The notes under the pieces are model-generated. The model searched no databases. It was not told the DNA's origin and saw nothing but the letters and a program-made list of their open reading frames with translations. Shown one piece after another: positions 15,520 through 24,562 of a stretch of DNA of 64,000 bases; positions within the stretch are counted from its first letter, which is position 1, and the number at the start of each line of letters is the position of its first letter. The position numbers and the translations under genes were made by a program. The stretch is from DASUPK01 sp963695675 (GTDB lineage Bacteria; Actinomycetota; Thermoleophilia; Solirubrobacterales; 70-9), in NCBI GenBank assembly GCA_963695675.1, contig CAVOGY010000007.1, positions 186,001 to 250,000 of the forward strand, given 5' to 3'.

Positions 15520-17100
15520 CTACAGCGAGACCGCGCGCCCGACGAAGAACCCGTCGAGCTCGAGGATGCGATCAATGGTCGACTCGTGGACGGGCGCGTC
15601 GGTCGTGAGCGCCATGACGGCCGTGTCGCCCTCGGGCTCCGCCCCCACCGCCGCCGAGACGATGTTGACTCCCTCCTCGCCGAAGATCGTGCCGACCCGC
15701 CCGATCATCCCGGGCTGGTCGGTGTAGCGGAAGATCGCCAGGTGGTTGGCGAAGGGCAGGTAGAAGTCCTCGCGCCAGACACGAGCCAGGTGTGGGATGT
15801 TGCGAGGACCGACGCCGGTGCCGGCGACTTCGACCGACTCTTCGCCGGTATGGAGGCGGACCACGACCAACTCGGTGAAGTCCTCCGATGTGGCGTCACG
15901 CATCTCGGTCAGCTCGATGCCGCGCTCCTCGGCGATGTGGGGGCCGTTGACGAGGTTGACGGGCTCCTCGGTGTGGCCGGAGAGGATCCCCACCAGCGCC
16001 GCGATGCCGAGGATGCGGGTGTCCTGGTCGGCGAGACGGCCGCGGAACTCGACCTCGACCCGGTCAGGCGCCCCCTCCCCCAGGCCCTGTGCCAGCCTGC
16101 CGAGCTTCTCGCAGAGCGGCACGAACGGTGCCAGCTGCTCCATCACCTCGGGCCGGACCGCGGCGATATTGACAGCGGTGGTGACAACCCCACCGGTGAG
16201 CGCAGCCGTCACCTGCTCGGCGGTGACCACGCCGGCGCGGTCCTGCGCCTCGGCCGTGGAGGCCCCGAGGTGCGGCGTCACGACCACGTCCTCGCGCTCG
16301 AGGATCGGGTGCCCGATGAATGGCTCCTCGGGGAAGACGTCGAGCGCCGCGCCGGCCACCCTGCCCGACTCGAGCCCCTCGACGAGCGCGTCGAGGTCGA
16401 TCAGCTCGCCCCGGGCGCAGTTCACAATCCGGACGCCCTCGCGCATCTTCTCGATTGAGTCGGCGTCGATGACGTTGATCGTCTCGGAAGTCTTCGGCAG
16501 GTGAAGGGTGATGAAGTCAGCCCTGGCGTAGAACTCGTCCAGATCGTCGACTCCCTCGACGCCCAACTCCCTGAAGCGCTCCGCGGACACGAACTTGTCA
16601 TAGGCGACCACCGGCATCTCGAAGGCCTGGGCGCGCGCGGCAACGAGCTGCCCGATCCGTCCGAAGCCGAGTACGCCGAGGGTCTTTCCATACAGCTCGG
16701 CGCCCTTGAAGCGGGCCCTATCCCATCTGCCGCCGGCGAGGGAGGCGTGGGCCTGGGGGATGTTGCGACAGAGGGCGAGAATCAACGCCATCGTGTGCTC
16801 GGCCGCGGCGATCGAGTTCGCTTCGGGTGCATTGGCGACGACGATCCCGCGCTTGGTGGCCGCCTCGACGTCGACGTTGTCGACGCCGGTCCCGGCCCGC
16901 CCGATCACCTTGAGCCGCTCGGCACGGTCGATCAGCTCCCCGCTGAGCGTGGTTGCCGAGCGGATCAGGATGCCGTCGAACTCTCCGATTCGCTCCTCCA
17001 GCTCGCTGCCGTCCCAGTCCAGGCCGAGCTCCACGTCGAAGCGCTCGCGCAGGAGCTCCACGCCTGCATCGGCGATCTTCTCCTTGACCAGAACCTTCAT
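15520..17100 (-). CDS. serA: D-3-phosphoglycerate dehydrogenase, long ACT-containing form
   Basis: First step of serine synthesis, NAD+-dependent oxidation of 3-phosphoglycerate. 526 aa: substrate domain, NAD domain (LGVLGFGRIGQLVAARA; catalytic Arg in NCARGELID, Glu in FPEEPF, His in TPHLGAST), then the intervening domain and a C-terminal ACT domain (from about residue 450, HLAIFRYTDQPGMIGRVGTI) that binds serine in the actinobacterial type. Its ATG overlaps the stop of serC by 4 bp. Confidence 0.96.
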   Translation of the reverse strand: MKVLVKEKIADAGVELLRERFDVELGLDWDGSELEERIGEFDGILIRSATTLSGELIDRAERLKVIGRAGTGVDNVDVEAATKRGIVVANAPEANSIAAAEHTMALILALCRNIPQAHASLAGGRWDRARFKGAELYGKTLGVLGFGRIGQLVAARAQAFEMPVVAYDKFVSAERFRELGVEGVDDLDEFYARADFITLHLPKTSETINVIDADSIEKMREGVRIVNCARGELIDLDALVEGLESGRVAGAALDVFPEEPFIGHPILEREDVVVTPHLGASTAEAQDRAGVVTAEQVTAALTGGVVTTAVNIAAVRPEVMEQLAPFVPLCEKLGRLAQGLGEGAPDRVEVEFRGRLADQDTRILGIAALVGILSGHTEEPVNLVNGPHIAEERGIELTEMRDATSEDFTELVVVRLHTGEESVEVAGTGVGPRNIPHLARVWREDFYLPFANHLAIFRYTDQPGMIGRVGTIFGEEGVNIVSAAVGAEPEGDTAVMALTTDAPVHESTIDRILELDGFFVGRAVSL

Positions 17101-18236
17101 CGCTTCACGTCGTCGGAGTTCTCCAACACCCAGTCGATGCAGGCGGTGAGCGCCTCCACGTCGGCAGGGTCGACCGCGGGGAACATCCCGATCCGCAGCT
17201 GGTTGCGGCCCAGCTTCCGGTAGGGCTCGACGTCGACGATGCCGTTTGCCCGCAGCGAGCCGGCCATCGCCGCGGCGTCCACCTGTTCATCGAAGTCGAT
17301 CGTTCCGACCACACGCGAGCGCTTCGCCGGATCGGCGACGAAGGGAGTAGCCAGCTCCGATGCCTCAGCCCAGCCATACAGGTGCTGCGATGAAGCGCGG
17401 CTCCGAGAGACACCGAATTCGAGACCGCCCCCATCCAGGAGCCACTCGATCTGGTCGGCAAGAAGAAACAGCGTCGCGACCGCGGGCGTGTTGTAGGTCT
17501 GTTCCTTGCGCGAGTTCTCCAGGGCGATCGCGAGCGAGAGGAACGGCGGCTGCCAGCGGCCGCCGTCGGCGCCGTCGAGCTGCTCGATCCGCGCAATGGC
17601 GGCTGGGCTCAAGACGGCGAGCCACAGTCCGCCCTCTGCACCGAAAGCCTTCTGCGGCGCGAAGTAGTACGCGTCGGCCTCTCCGACGTCGACAGGCAAG
17701 CCGCCGGCCGCCGAAGTGGCGTCGATCAGGACCAGGCTGTCGCCCGAGCTCTCCGGCCGCTCCACCGGAACCATCACTCCGGTCGAGGTCTCGTTGTGCG
17801 CCCAGGCGATTACGTCCGCCTCGGGGTCAGCGACCGGAGCCGGGGCGTCGCCGGCCTCGGCCTCGACCACGATCGGGTCGGAGAGAAAGGGAGCGCCGGC
17901 GGTCGCCTTGACGAACTTGGATGAGAACTCACCGTAGGTGAGGTGCAGCGGCCGCTCTCGGACGAGCCATGCCGCGGCGGCGTCCCAGAAGGCGGTCGTG
18001 CCGCCGTTGCCGAGCGCGACCTCGTAGCCGTCGGGCATGTCGAAAAGCTCACCGAGCCCCGTGCGGATGCGGGCGACGAGGTCCTTCACCGGGGGCTGGC
18101 GGTGAGACGTGCCGATCAGCTCGTTCTGCGTAGCCAACTTCTCGAGGGCCTCGGGCCTTACCTTCGAGGGCCCGCAGCCGAACCGGCCGTCGGCCGGCTT
18201 CAACGCATCGGGGATCCGGACCATCGTTCGTGTCAT
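17097..18236 (-). CDS. serC: Phosphoserine aminotransferase
   Basis: Converts 3-phosphohydroxypyruvate to phosphoserine with PLP. It is 379 aa from the ATG at 18236 (MTRTMVRIP); an ATG at 18224 is an alternative. The Schiff-base lysine is in YFAPQKAFGAEGG, substrate motifs are FGCGPSKVRPEALEKL and GTSHRQPPVK. It belongs to the actinobacterial SerC subgroup. It is the first gene of a serC-serA pair joined by ATGA. Confidence 0.93.
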   Translation of the reverse strand: MTRTMVRIPDALKPADGRFGCGPSKVRPEALEKLATQNELIGTSHRQPPVKDLVARIRTGLGELFDMPDGYEVALGNGGTTAFWDAAAAWLVRERPLHLTYGEFSSKFVKATAGAPFLSDPIVVEAEAGDAPAPVADPEADVIAWAHNETSTGVMVPVERPESSGDSLVLIDATSAAGGLPVDVGEADAYYFAPQKAFGAEGGLWLAVLSPAAIARIEQLDGADGGRWQPPFLSLAIALENSRKEQTYNTPAVATLFLLADQIEWLLDGGGLEFGVSRSRASSQHLYGWAEASELATPFVADPAKRSRVVGTIDFDEQVDAAAMAGSLRANGIVDVEPYRKLGRNQLRIGMFPAVDPADVEALTACIDWVLENSDDVKR

Positions 18237-18243
18237 CGAATTC

Positions 18244-18249
18244 AGCGTA
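18244..18249 (-). promoter_or_regulatory. Candidate -10 box of leaderless serC
   Basis: TACGCT on the minus strand (TANNNT) lies 7 nt before the serC ATG, the distance at which transcription would begin at the start codon itself. No Shine-Dalgarno sequence is visible, which agrees with a leaderless message. I see no convincing -35 box. Confidence 0.35.
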
Positions 18250-18362
18250 TTAGGCAGCGATGCTGGACTGCCCTCCGTCGCGTGGGGTAGGGTGGCCGCC
18301 GCGTCCGTGGGCCGGCCCGGCCGGGGCCGCAATCCCCGGAGACCTCGACCTGGGAGTGATCC

Positions 18363-19010
18363 ATGTACCCAATCACCTACGAGGCGGATGCCATCCTCGA
18401 TGGCCGGAACCGTCTCACATCGTTCTTTCGCTACATCGTCTCCATCCCGTGGCTGATCGTTGCCGCCGTTTATGGCTGGGTGGCCGAGATCGCGGCGGTC
18501 ATCGCCTGGTTCGCGATCGTCTTCACCGGGCGGTATCCGGACGGGATCTACAACTTCAATGCCGGGTATCTCCGCATGTACTCGCGCGTCTACACCTTTC
18601 TGCACCTGATGAACGACGAGTGGCCCCCGTTCGGCGGGGAGGAAGCGCCCGACTATCCGGCCCGTATCGGCGTACCTCCGCCACTTGACCAGTACAACCG
18701 CTGGAAGACGGGCTTCCGGCTCATCGTCGGCATCCCCGTGATCCTCCTCGCGATCGTCCAGTCGATCATCCTCTACGTCTGCGCGATCATTGCCTGGTTC
18801 GCCATCCTGTTCACGGGCAAGCTGCCCGAAGGCCTGTTCAACCCGATGCGCTCGGCGCTGGCCTACCTGACCAGGGCGACCGGGTACTTCCTGCTGATCA
18901 CCGAGGACTATCCGCCGTTCTCGTATGAGCAGGCCGGGCCCGCTCCGGCCGGCGAGATCAGCCCTGAGGCGGCCAGCCGCACGCCCGAGAGTAAGCCTCC
19001 GCTCGACTAA
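18363..19010 (+). CDS. DUF4389-type membrane protein with internal duplication
   Basis: A 215-aa protein divergent from serC. It contains two copies of one unit: FFRYIVSIPWLIVAAVYGWV and then AVIAWFAIVFTGRYPDGIYN, against GFRLIVGIPVILLAIVQSII and then AIIAWFAILFTGKLPEGLFN. Four membrane helices and the repeated FTGxxPxGxxN motif are typical of DUF4389 proteins. Each unit is followed by an ...YPPF or WPPF motif. Function unknown. TGGACT and TAGGGT (18264-18269, 18288-18293; 18-bp spacing) could be its promoter. Confidence 0.82.
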   Translation: MYPITYEADAILDGRNRLTSFFRYIVSIPWLIVAAVYGWVAEIAAVIAWFAIVFTGRYPDGIYNFNAGYLRMYSRVYTFLHLMNDEWPPFGGEEAPDYPARIGVPPPLDQYNRWKTGFRLIVGIPVILLAIVQSIILYVCAIIAWFAILFTGKLPEGLFNPMRSALAYLTRATGYFLLITEDYPPFSYEQAGPAPAGEISPEAASRTPESKPPLD

Positions 19011-19052
19011 ATTCGGCTCTAGGGACCCGGCCGTCCTGGTGGTCGGGCCCTG

Positions 19053-20054
19053 CTAGCCCTCGATCCAGGGCATCATCGAGCGCAGGCCCTTGCCGACCTG
19101 CTCGATCTGCGAGCCGGCCGCCTCCTCGCGCATGCGCTGGAAATTCTCCTGGCCGGCCTCGTTCTCGGCGATCCACTCCTTCGCGAACTCGCCCGACTGG
19201 ATGTCGGCGAGGATCTTCTTCATCGCCTCACGGGTCTCGTCGGTGATCACCCTGGGCCCGCGCGTCATGTCGCCGTACTCCGCGGTGTTGGAGATCGAGT
19301 GCCGCATGCCCTGGATGCCGTGCTCGTACATCAGGTCGACGATCAGCTTGAGCTCGTGCAGGCACTCGAAGTAGGCGAGGCGCGGGTCGTAGCCGGCCTC
19401 GACCAGGGTCTCGAAGCCGGCCTGGACGAGCTGCGTGGCGCCCCCGCAGAGGACGGCCTGTTCCCCGAAGAGGTCGGTCTCGGCTTCATCCTTGAAGGTC
19501 GTCTCGATGATCCCGGCGCGGCCGCCGCCGATCCCAGCGGCGTAGGCGAGGACCTGGTCGCGGGCGGTGCCGGTGGCGTCCTGGTGCACCGCCACTAGGC
19601 ACGGGACGCCCTGCCCCTCTTTGAACTCTCGGCGGACCAGGTGGCCCGGCCCCTTCGGGGCGACCATGCCGACGTCGACGCCGGCGGGCGGCTCGATCTG
19701 GCCGAAGCGGATCGCGAAGCCGTGGGCGAACATCAGCAGGTTGCCGTCGGCGATCCCGTCGGCGATCTCCTCGCGCCAGATCTGGGCCTGCTTCTCGTCG
19801 GGCAACAGGATCATCACGATGTCGCCGCGACTGGCCGCCTCGGCGACGTCGAGGACCTCGAGCCCCTCGCCTTCCGCGTCGGACAGGCTCGAGGAGTCGG
19901 GCCGCAGGCCGACGACCACCTCCATGCCGGAGTCCTTCAGGTTGAGCGCATGGGCGTGGCCCTGCGAGCCATAGCCAAGGATCGCGATTGTCTTCCCCTC
20001 CAGAGTGGAGAGGTCCGCGTCCTTGTCGTAGAGGACTTCGTCTGCCGAGGCCAT
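19053..20054 (-). CDS. ilvC: Ketol-acid reductoisomerase, class I
   Basis: Second common step of Ile/Val synthesis: isomerisation plus NAD(P)H reduction of acetolactate and acetohydroxybutyrate, Mg2+ dependent. 333 aa from the ATG at 20054, the class I length. Motifs: GYGSQGHAHALNLKDSG, VAPKGPGHLVRREF, and the metal ligands in DLFGEQAVLCGG and ECLHELKLIVDLMYE. It is separate from ilvBH (28-30 kb) and lies 53 bp after menE on the same strand. Frames that extend further upstream are not supported. Confidence 0.96.
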   Translation of the reverse strand: MASADEVLYDKDADLSTLEGKTIAILGYGSQGHAHALNLKDSGMEVVVGLRPDSSSLSDAEGEGLEVLDVAEAASRGDIVMILLPDEKQAQIWREEIADGIADGNLLMFAHGFAIRFGQIEPPAGVDVGMVAPKGPGHLVRREFKEGQGVPCLVAVHQDATGTARDQVLAYAAGIGGGRAGIIETTFKDEAETDLFGEQAVLCGGATQLVQAGFETLVEAGYDPRLAYFECLHELKLIVDLMYEHGIQGMRHSISNTAEYGDMTRGPRVITDETREAMKKILADIQSGEFAKEWIAENEAGQENFQRMREEAAGSQIEQVGKGLRSMMPWIEG

Positions 20055-20107
20055 GAGGCGGCGGATGCTACAGACACCCGTTTGGCGGGCCCGGGCCCTG
20101 ATCGAGG

Positions 20108-21442
20108 CTAGGCCGGCTCCATCAGCTCGCCGCGGAGCAGCTTGCCGGACGGAGTGCGGGGCAGGCTTGTGACGAAGTCGACCCGCTTCGGCACCTTGTA
20201 CGGCGCGAGTGAGGCGGAGCAGTGCGAGCGGAGCTCCTCTTCCCCGGCGCCGGCGCCCTCGCGGAGGACGACCAGGGCGCAGACGGCCTCCTGCCATTTG
20301 GGATCGGGGCGGCCGACCACGGCTGCGTCGGCGACCGCCGGATGCGCGACCAGGACGGCCTCGACCTCCGCCGGCATCACGTTCTCCCCTCCCGTCACGA
20401 TCACGTCGCTGCTGCGACCGGTGACGTATAGAAAGCCCTCCTCATCGATGTGCCCGAGGTCGCCCGTGTGGAGCCAGCCGTCGGAGTCGATCGCCTCACG
20501 AGAGACCGTCGGCCCCTGGACCAGAATCTCCCCGTCCTCGATGCGGACGTGGGTGGTGAGTAGCGGCCGCCCCGCCGAGCCGAGCTTGCGCTCGGCGTCT
20601 GCCGGCGCCAGGGTGGTGACCTGCGAGCAGGTTTCGGTCATGCCATAAGTCTGCACCACGGTCGCGCCTCGATCGAGCGCGTCGCGAAGGGCGCCGGGGG
20701 GCACCGGCCCTCCTCCGATCAGGATCGCGCGCGGCGCAGAAAGGTCGGCGTCAGCCTCGAGCAGCCGGATCAACTGGGTCGGGACGAGGGAAAGAACCGA
20801 GATGTCCCCGGAGACGAGCGTGCTCGCCACCTGGTCGGTGTCGAATCCGTTGAGCAGCACGGCAGTGGTCCCGTAGATGACCGAGCGCAGGATGATCGAG
20901 AGTCCGGCGACGTGGCTGAGCGGCAGGCAGCAGAGCCAGCGGTCGCCCGGATCCACCCCGAGATTGAAGGCCGACCCGACCGCGCTGAACAGGGAGTTCC
21001 CGTAGGTGAGCCCGATGGGCCGGGACTTACCCTTGGAGCCGCTGGTGAGGATCCGGCATTGGAGATCGTCCATGTCGTGCTCGCCCAGCAGTGGCAGGTC
21101 GGCCTCGGTCTGCGTGAGCTCCGCCGCATCGTTCAGATCGACCGCGGGTCGCTCGGCGGCGAGCACGGCCTCTCGCTCCTTATCGGTGAGCTGCGGGCTG
21201 AGCGGTAGCGCCACCGCCCCGAGCTTCATCAGCGCGTGCAGCAGCACGACCTCCTCGCGGCGCGGGTGCATCGTGAGCGCCGCCGTTCCGCCCCTCCTCA
21301 CCCCGTATGCGGCGAGGCGGCGGGCGACCCAGGTCGCCTCCGCCTCGAGCTCCGCGTAGGTGACGCTGGAGGCCTCGGTCACCAGCGCGGTCCGCTCGGG
21401 GCAACTGTGCGCCCGCTGCGCGAGCCAGTTGTCGAGCTTCAC
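20108..21442 (-). CDS. menE: o-Succinylbenzoate-CoA ligase
   Basis: Acyl-adenylate enzyme that activates o-succinylbenzoate with CoA in menaquinone synthesis. 444 aa from the GTG at 21442 (VKLDNWLAQ); an ATG at 21475 runs into the upstream hairpin element. ANL motifs: TSGSKGKSRPIGLTYGN (A3), QTYGMTETCSQVTTL, GWLHTGDLGHIDEEGFLYVTGR (A8 hinge), and the catalytic Lys in PRTPSGKLLR (A10). The size is short, as for MenE. Divergent from menB-A-C-D, which supports the assignment. Confidence 0.87.
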   Translation of the reverse strand: MKLDNWLAQRAHSCPERTALVTEASSVTYAELEAEATWVARRLAAYGVRRGGTAALTMHPRREEVVLLHALMKLGAVALPLSPQLTDKEREAVLAAERPAVDLNDAAELTQTEADLPLLGEHDMDDLQCRILTSGSKGKSRPIGLTYGNSLFSAVGSAFNLGVDPGDRWLCCLPLSHVAGLSIILRSVIYGTTAVLLNGFDTDQVASTLVSGDISVLSLVPTQLIRLLEADADLSAPRAILIGGGPVPPGALRDALDRGATVVQTYGMTETCSQVTTLAPADAERKLGSAGRPLLTTHVRIEDGEILVQGPTVSREAIDSDGWLHTGDLGHIDEEGFLYVTGRSSDVIVTGGENVMPAEVEAVLVAHPAVADAAVVGRPDPKWQEAVCALVVLREGAGAGEEELRSHCSASLAPYKVPKRVDFVTSLPRTPSGKLLRGELMEPA

Positions 21443-21460
21443 GCTCGGAAGCCTAAAAGA

Positions 21461-21504
21461 GATGCGAGGGTGCACCGGACGCGAAGCGGAGGAGCAACCC
21501 GATT
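21461..21504 (+). promoter_or_regulatory. Hairpin element upstream of menB (copy b)
   Basis: TGCGA-GGGTGCACC, loop, GGAGCAACCC-CGATT, ending 11 nt before the menB ATG. The arms pair apart from one A-A mismatch. The loop shares a 20-bp identical string with 4144-4163 upstream of cimA (coding strand CCGGACGCGAAGCGGAGGAG). Same family as 1311-1381 and 39261-39301. Confidence 0.5.
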
Positions 21505-21515
21505 AACGCTGGGCT

Positions 21516-22406
21516 ATGGTTGCCGCCGTGCCGAGACGCCACAAGGACGCACCTCCCGAGGAGGAGCTCTACGCGCCGATGGAATGGCGCGCCGAGGGCG
21601 ACTACGAGGACATCATCTACGAGCGGGGCGACGCGATTGCCAAGATCACGATCAACCGGCCTGAGGTGCGCAACGCCTTCCGGCCGCCCACCCTGGCCGA
21701 GCTCCGCGATGCCTTCACCCGGGCGCGCGACGACATCGACGTCGCGGCGATCATCTTCACTGGCGCGGGAACGGAGGCCTTCTGCTCTGGTGGCGACCAG
21801 CGGATCCGCGGCGACGATGGCTACATCGGCGAGGATCAGGTCGCCCAGCAGGGCGTCGGCCGGCTCGACGTCGGCGACCTCCACATCCAGATTCGGCGCC
21901 TGCCGAAGCCGGTGGTCGCGATGGTCGCTGGCTACGCCGTCGGCGGCGGGCACATCCTGCACCTGGTCTGCGACCTGACGATCGCCGGCGAGAATGCCGT
22001 GTTCGGCCAAACCGGCCCGCGGGTCGGCAGCTTCGACGGCGGGTTCGGCGCGTCCCTGCTCGCTCGCAACGTGGGCGTCAAGAAGGCCAAGGAGATCTGG
22101 TTCCTCTCACGCCTCTACGACGCTCAGGAGGCGCTCGCCATGGGACTCGTCAACACAGTCGTTCCGCTCCCCGAGCTCGAGCGCGAGACGGTGGCCTGGT
22201 GCCGCGAGATGGCGGCGCTCTCCCCGCTGTCGTTACGCCTCCTCAAGGCGAGCTTCAACGCCACCGAGGACGGCCTCGCCGGGATCCAGCAGCTCTCCCA
22301 CGACGCGACGCTGCTCTTCTACATGACCGAGGAGGGTCAGGAGGGTCGTAACGCCTACCAGCAGGGGCGCAGCCCCGACTTCTCCAAGTACCCGAAGAGG
22401 CCCTAG
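21516..22406 (+). CDS. menB: 1,4-Dihydroxy-2-naphthoyl-CoA synthase
   Basis: Crotonase-fold enzyme that closes the second ring of the naphthoquinone. 296 aa. Motifs: NRPEVRNAFRPPTLAEL, FCSGGDQRIRGDDGY (oxyanion loop), AGYAVGGGHILHLVCDLTIA, GPRVGSFDGGFGASLLAR, and the family ending EEGQEGRNAYQQGRSPDFSKYPKRP in part. Start ATG at 21516; a GTG at 21528 is an alternative. First gene of the plus-strand men run. Confidence 0.96.
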   Translation: MVAAVPRRHKDAPPEEELYAPMEWRAEGDYEDIIYERGDAIAKITINRPEVRNAFRPPTLAELRDAFTRARDDIDVAAIIFTGAGTEAFCSGGDQRIRGDDGYIGEDQVAQQGVGRLDVGDLHIQIRRLPKPVVAMVAGYAVGGGHILHLVCDLTIAGENAVFGQTGPRVGSFDGGFGASLLARNVGVKKAKEIWFLSRLYDAQEALAMGLVNTVVPLPELERETVAWCREMAALSPLSLRLLKASFNATEDGLAGIQQLSHDATLLFYMTEEGQEGRNAYQQGRSPDFSKYPKRP

Positions 22407-22473
22407 TGGCCCACCGGGGAACGTTGTGCCTGGACCGGCGAGGCTCGGGCGCCGACAGGCAAGGACGCAGGGA

Positions 22474-22499
22474 GGCCGCGTACTCGGTCGTACGCGGCC
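22474..22499 (+). other. Perfect hairpin between menB and menA
   Basis: GGCCGCGTAC-TCGGTC-GTACGCGGCC is a 10-bp perfect inverted repeat with a 6-nt loop, in the 108-bp gap between menB and menA, flanked by the direct repeat GGACGCAG (22463-22470 and 22506-22513). No T-run follows, so it does not look like a rho-independent terminator. It could be an RNA processing or stability element that adjusts menA against menB. Confidence 0.45.
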
Positions 22500-22514
22500 G
22501 ACCGAGGACGCAGC

Positions 22515-23454
22515 ATGGCGGCGCTCCGAGGCCGCCGGTTCTGGTGCAAGGTTTCGCGGGGAGCCACTAGCTTGAGGATCTGGCTGATGGCGGCGCGTCC
22601 GCGGACGCTGCCGGCGGCGATCGCGCCCGTGCTCGTGGGGACGGCCGCCGCGATCGAGCAGCACGGCGATCTGCGCCGCGTCGGCGCCTTCATCGCCGCG
22701 CTGATCGGCAGCATCTTCATCCAGATTGGAACCAACCTGGCCAACGACTATTCGGACGCCAAGCGGGGGGCCGACACCGTCGATCGGCTGGGGCCGGTTC
22801 GGGTCACCGCGTCCGGGCTGGTCGCGCCGCGCAGCGTACTGATTGCGACGTGGGTTGCGTTTGGGATCGCTGTGGTGGCCGGCATCTACCTCGCCACCGT
22901 GGCCGGCTGGCTGATCATCGTTGTCGGCGCCGCCTCGATCGCCGCCGGCGTCCTCTACACGGGCGGGCCCCGGCCCTACGGGTACGCCGGCCTCGGCGAG
23001 CTCTTCGTCTTCCTCTTCTTCGGCCTGGTCGCCGTGAACGGCTCCTACTACGTGCAGCTCGAGCGGCTCGACTGGCTGCCCTTCGGTCTCTCGGTTGCGG
23101 TTGGCTGCCTTGCCACCGCGATCCTTGTCGTCAACAACGTGCGGGACATCGAGACCGACCGCCGCGCCGGCAAGCGCACCCTGGCCGTGCGAATAGGCCG
23201 GGACGGCGCGCGCCGCCTCTATGTGGGCCTGATCGGCGCCGCCTATCTCGCCCTGGTAGTCACCCTGGCCGCCAATGGCGGGCCCTGGTGGGCGATCCTC
23301 GGCTTGATCTCAGCGCCCCTGGCGCTTCAGCCCGCCAGCGCGGTGCTTACCCGCACGGACGGGCCCGCCCTGAACGGCGCCCTCGCCGGGCACCGGCGCT
23401 CTGCTCGGCGCCTTCAGCCTGGCGACCTGCGCCGGGCTGCTGATCGCCGCATAG
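22515..23454 (+). CDS. menA: 1,4-Dihydroxy-2-naphthoate polyprenyltransferase, probable +1 frameshift near the end
   Basis: UbiA-family membrane prenyltransferase that attaches the isoprenoid tail to DHNA. First Asp motif region is NLANDYSDAKRGADTVDR, second is NNVRDIETDRRAGKRTLAVR, with about eight helices. After GPALNGALAG the written frame becomes basic (HRRSARRLQPGD) and runs to 23474 into menC; removing one G at 23388-23390 restores a hydrophobic last helix, GTGALLGAFSLATCAGLLIA, ending at TAG 23454. The ATG at 22515 has GAGG 7 nt upstream; TTG 22572 is also possible. Confidence 0.88.
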
Positions 23455-23463
23455 CATCGGTGC

Positions 23464-24546
23464 ATGCGCCTTGAGGAGATCGAGGTCATCCCCTACTCGC
23501 TGCCGTTTCGCGAGCCGTACCTGACCGCGAGGGGGGAGCTCCGCGAGCGCAAGCTGATCCTGGTCCGGATCCGCGGCGAGGGTCTCGAGGGTCTCGGCGA
23601 GACTGCGTCGCTCTCGCTGCGGGGCGGTCCGGGCATCGACGAGATCGCGGCAGAGATCCGCGAGCGCTGCTGGCCCGGCCTGCTGGACGGGACGCTGGAT
23701 CCGAAGAGGATCTGGTCGGCGATCGCGCGCTGCCGCAATCGCGGAGCCTCGGCGCAGGCGGTCGCGGCGGTGGACATCGCGCTGCACGATCTGGTCGGCC
23801 GTGAATCCGGCGATCCCGTCTGGCGACTGCTCGGCGCGACCGAGGTATCACCCGTCGTCTGCAACGCGACCCTGCCGGCGGCCAACCCCGCGGCGACCCG
23901 CCTGATGGCGGAGGACTGGGCGGCCGAGGGCTTCCGCACCTTCAAGCTCAAGGTCGGGCTGGCCGGAGACGTGACGCAGGTCGCCACCGTCCGGCAGACC
24001 CTCGGCGACGAGATCGCGATCAGGGTCGACGCCAACGGAGCCTGGGGCGTCCACGACGCGGCCGACCGGCTCGAGGCCCTCGCGCATCACGAGATCGAGC
24101 TCGCCGAGCAGCCCGTCGGAACCTTCGAACAGATGGTTGACCTGCGGCGGCGGGTGAAGGTCAAGATGGCGGCCGACGAGAGCCTGGTCTCGCCATACGA
24201 CGCGCGGCGTGCGCGGGAGCTCGGTGCCTGTGACCTGGCCGCGGTCAAGGTTGCGAAGGTGGGTGGGCTCGGAGCCGCCCTCGAGATCGCGGGGACGATT
24301 CCGTCGTACCTGTCGAGCTCGCTGGAGGGTCCGGTCGGGATCGCGGCAGCGGCGCACGCAGTGCAGGCGTTGAGGGCCGAGGGTGATGATGCCGGAGTCG
24401 CTCACGGCCTTGCCACCGAACGGCTCTTCTCGGCTTCGGTGGGGCGTGGGGCCACGGCGGAGCGCGACGAGCTCCGACTGGACGAGCGCCCCGGGCTCGG
24501 GGTCGAGATCGACGAAGACGCACTTGCGGCCCGCCGCCTCGACTGA
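23464..24546 (+). CDS. menC: o-Succinylbenzoate synthase
   Basis: Enolase-superfamily dehydratase of the menaquinone pathway, 360 aa. The catalytic pair and metal ligands are visible: FKLKVG (KxK), RVDANGAW (Asp), ELAEQPV (Glu), AADESLVS (Asp) and AVKVAKVGG (second Lys). It begins 9 bp after the restored menA stop and ends 16 bp before menD. The enolase superfamily has many racemases, but the men neighbours settle the choice. Confidence 0.93.
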   Translation: MRLEEIEVIPYSLPFREPYLTARGELRERKLILVRIRGEGLEGLGETASLSLRGGPGIDEIAAEIRERCWPGLLDGTLDPKRIWSAIARCRNRGASAQAVAAVDIALHDLVGRESGDPVWRLLGATEVSPVVCNATLPAANPAATRLMAEDWAAEGFRTFKLKVGLAGDVTQVATVRQTLGDEIAIRVDANGAWGVHDAADRLEALAHHEIELAEQPVGTFEQMVDLRRRVKVKMAADESLVSPYDARRARELGACDLAAVKVAKVGGLGAALEIAGTIPSYLSSSLEGPVGIAAAAHAVQALRAEGDDAGVAHGLATERLFSASVGRGATAERDELRLDERPGLGVEIDEDALAARRLD

Positions 24547-24562
24547 ACTACCGTTCGCAGCG

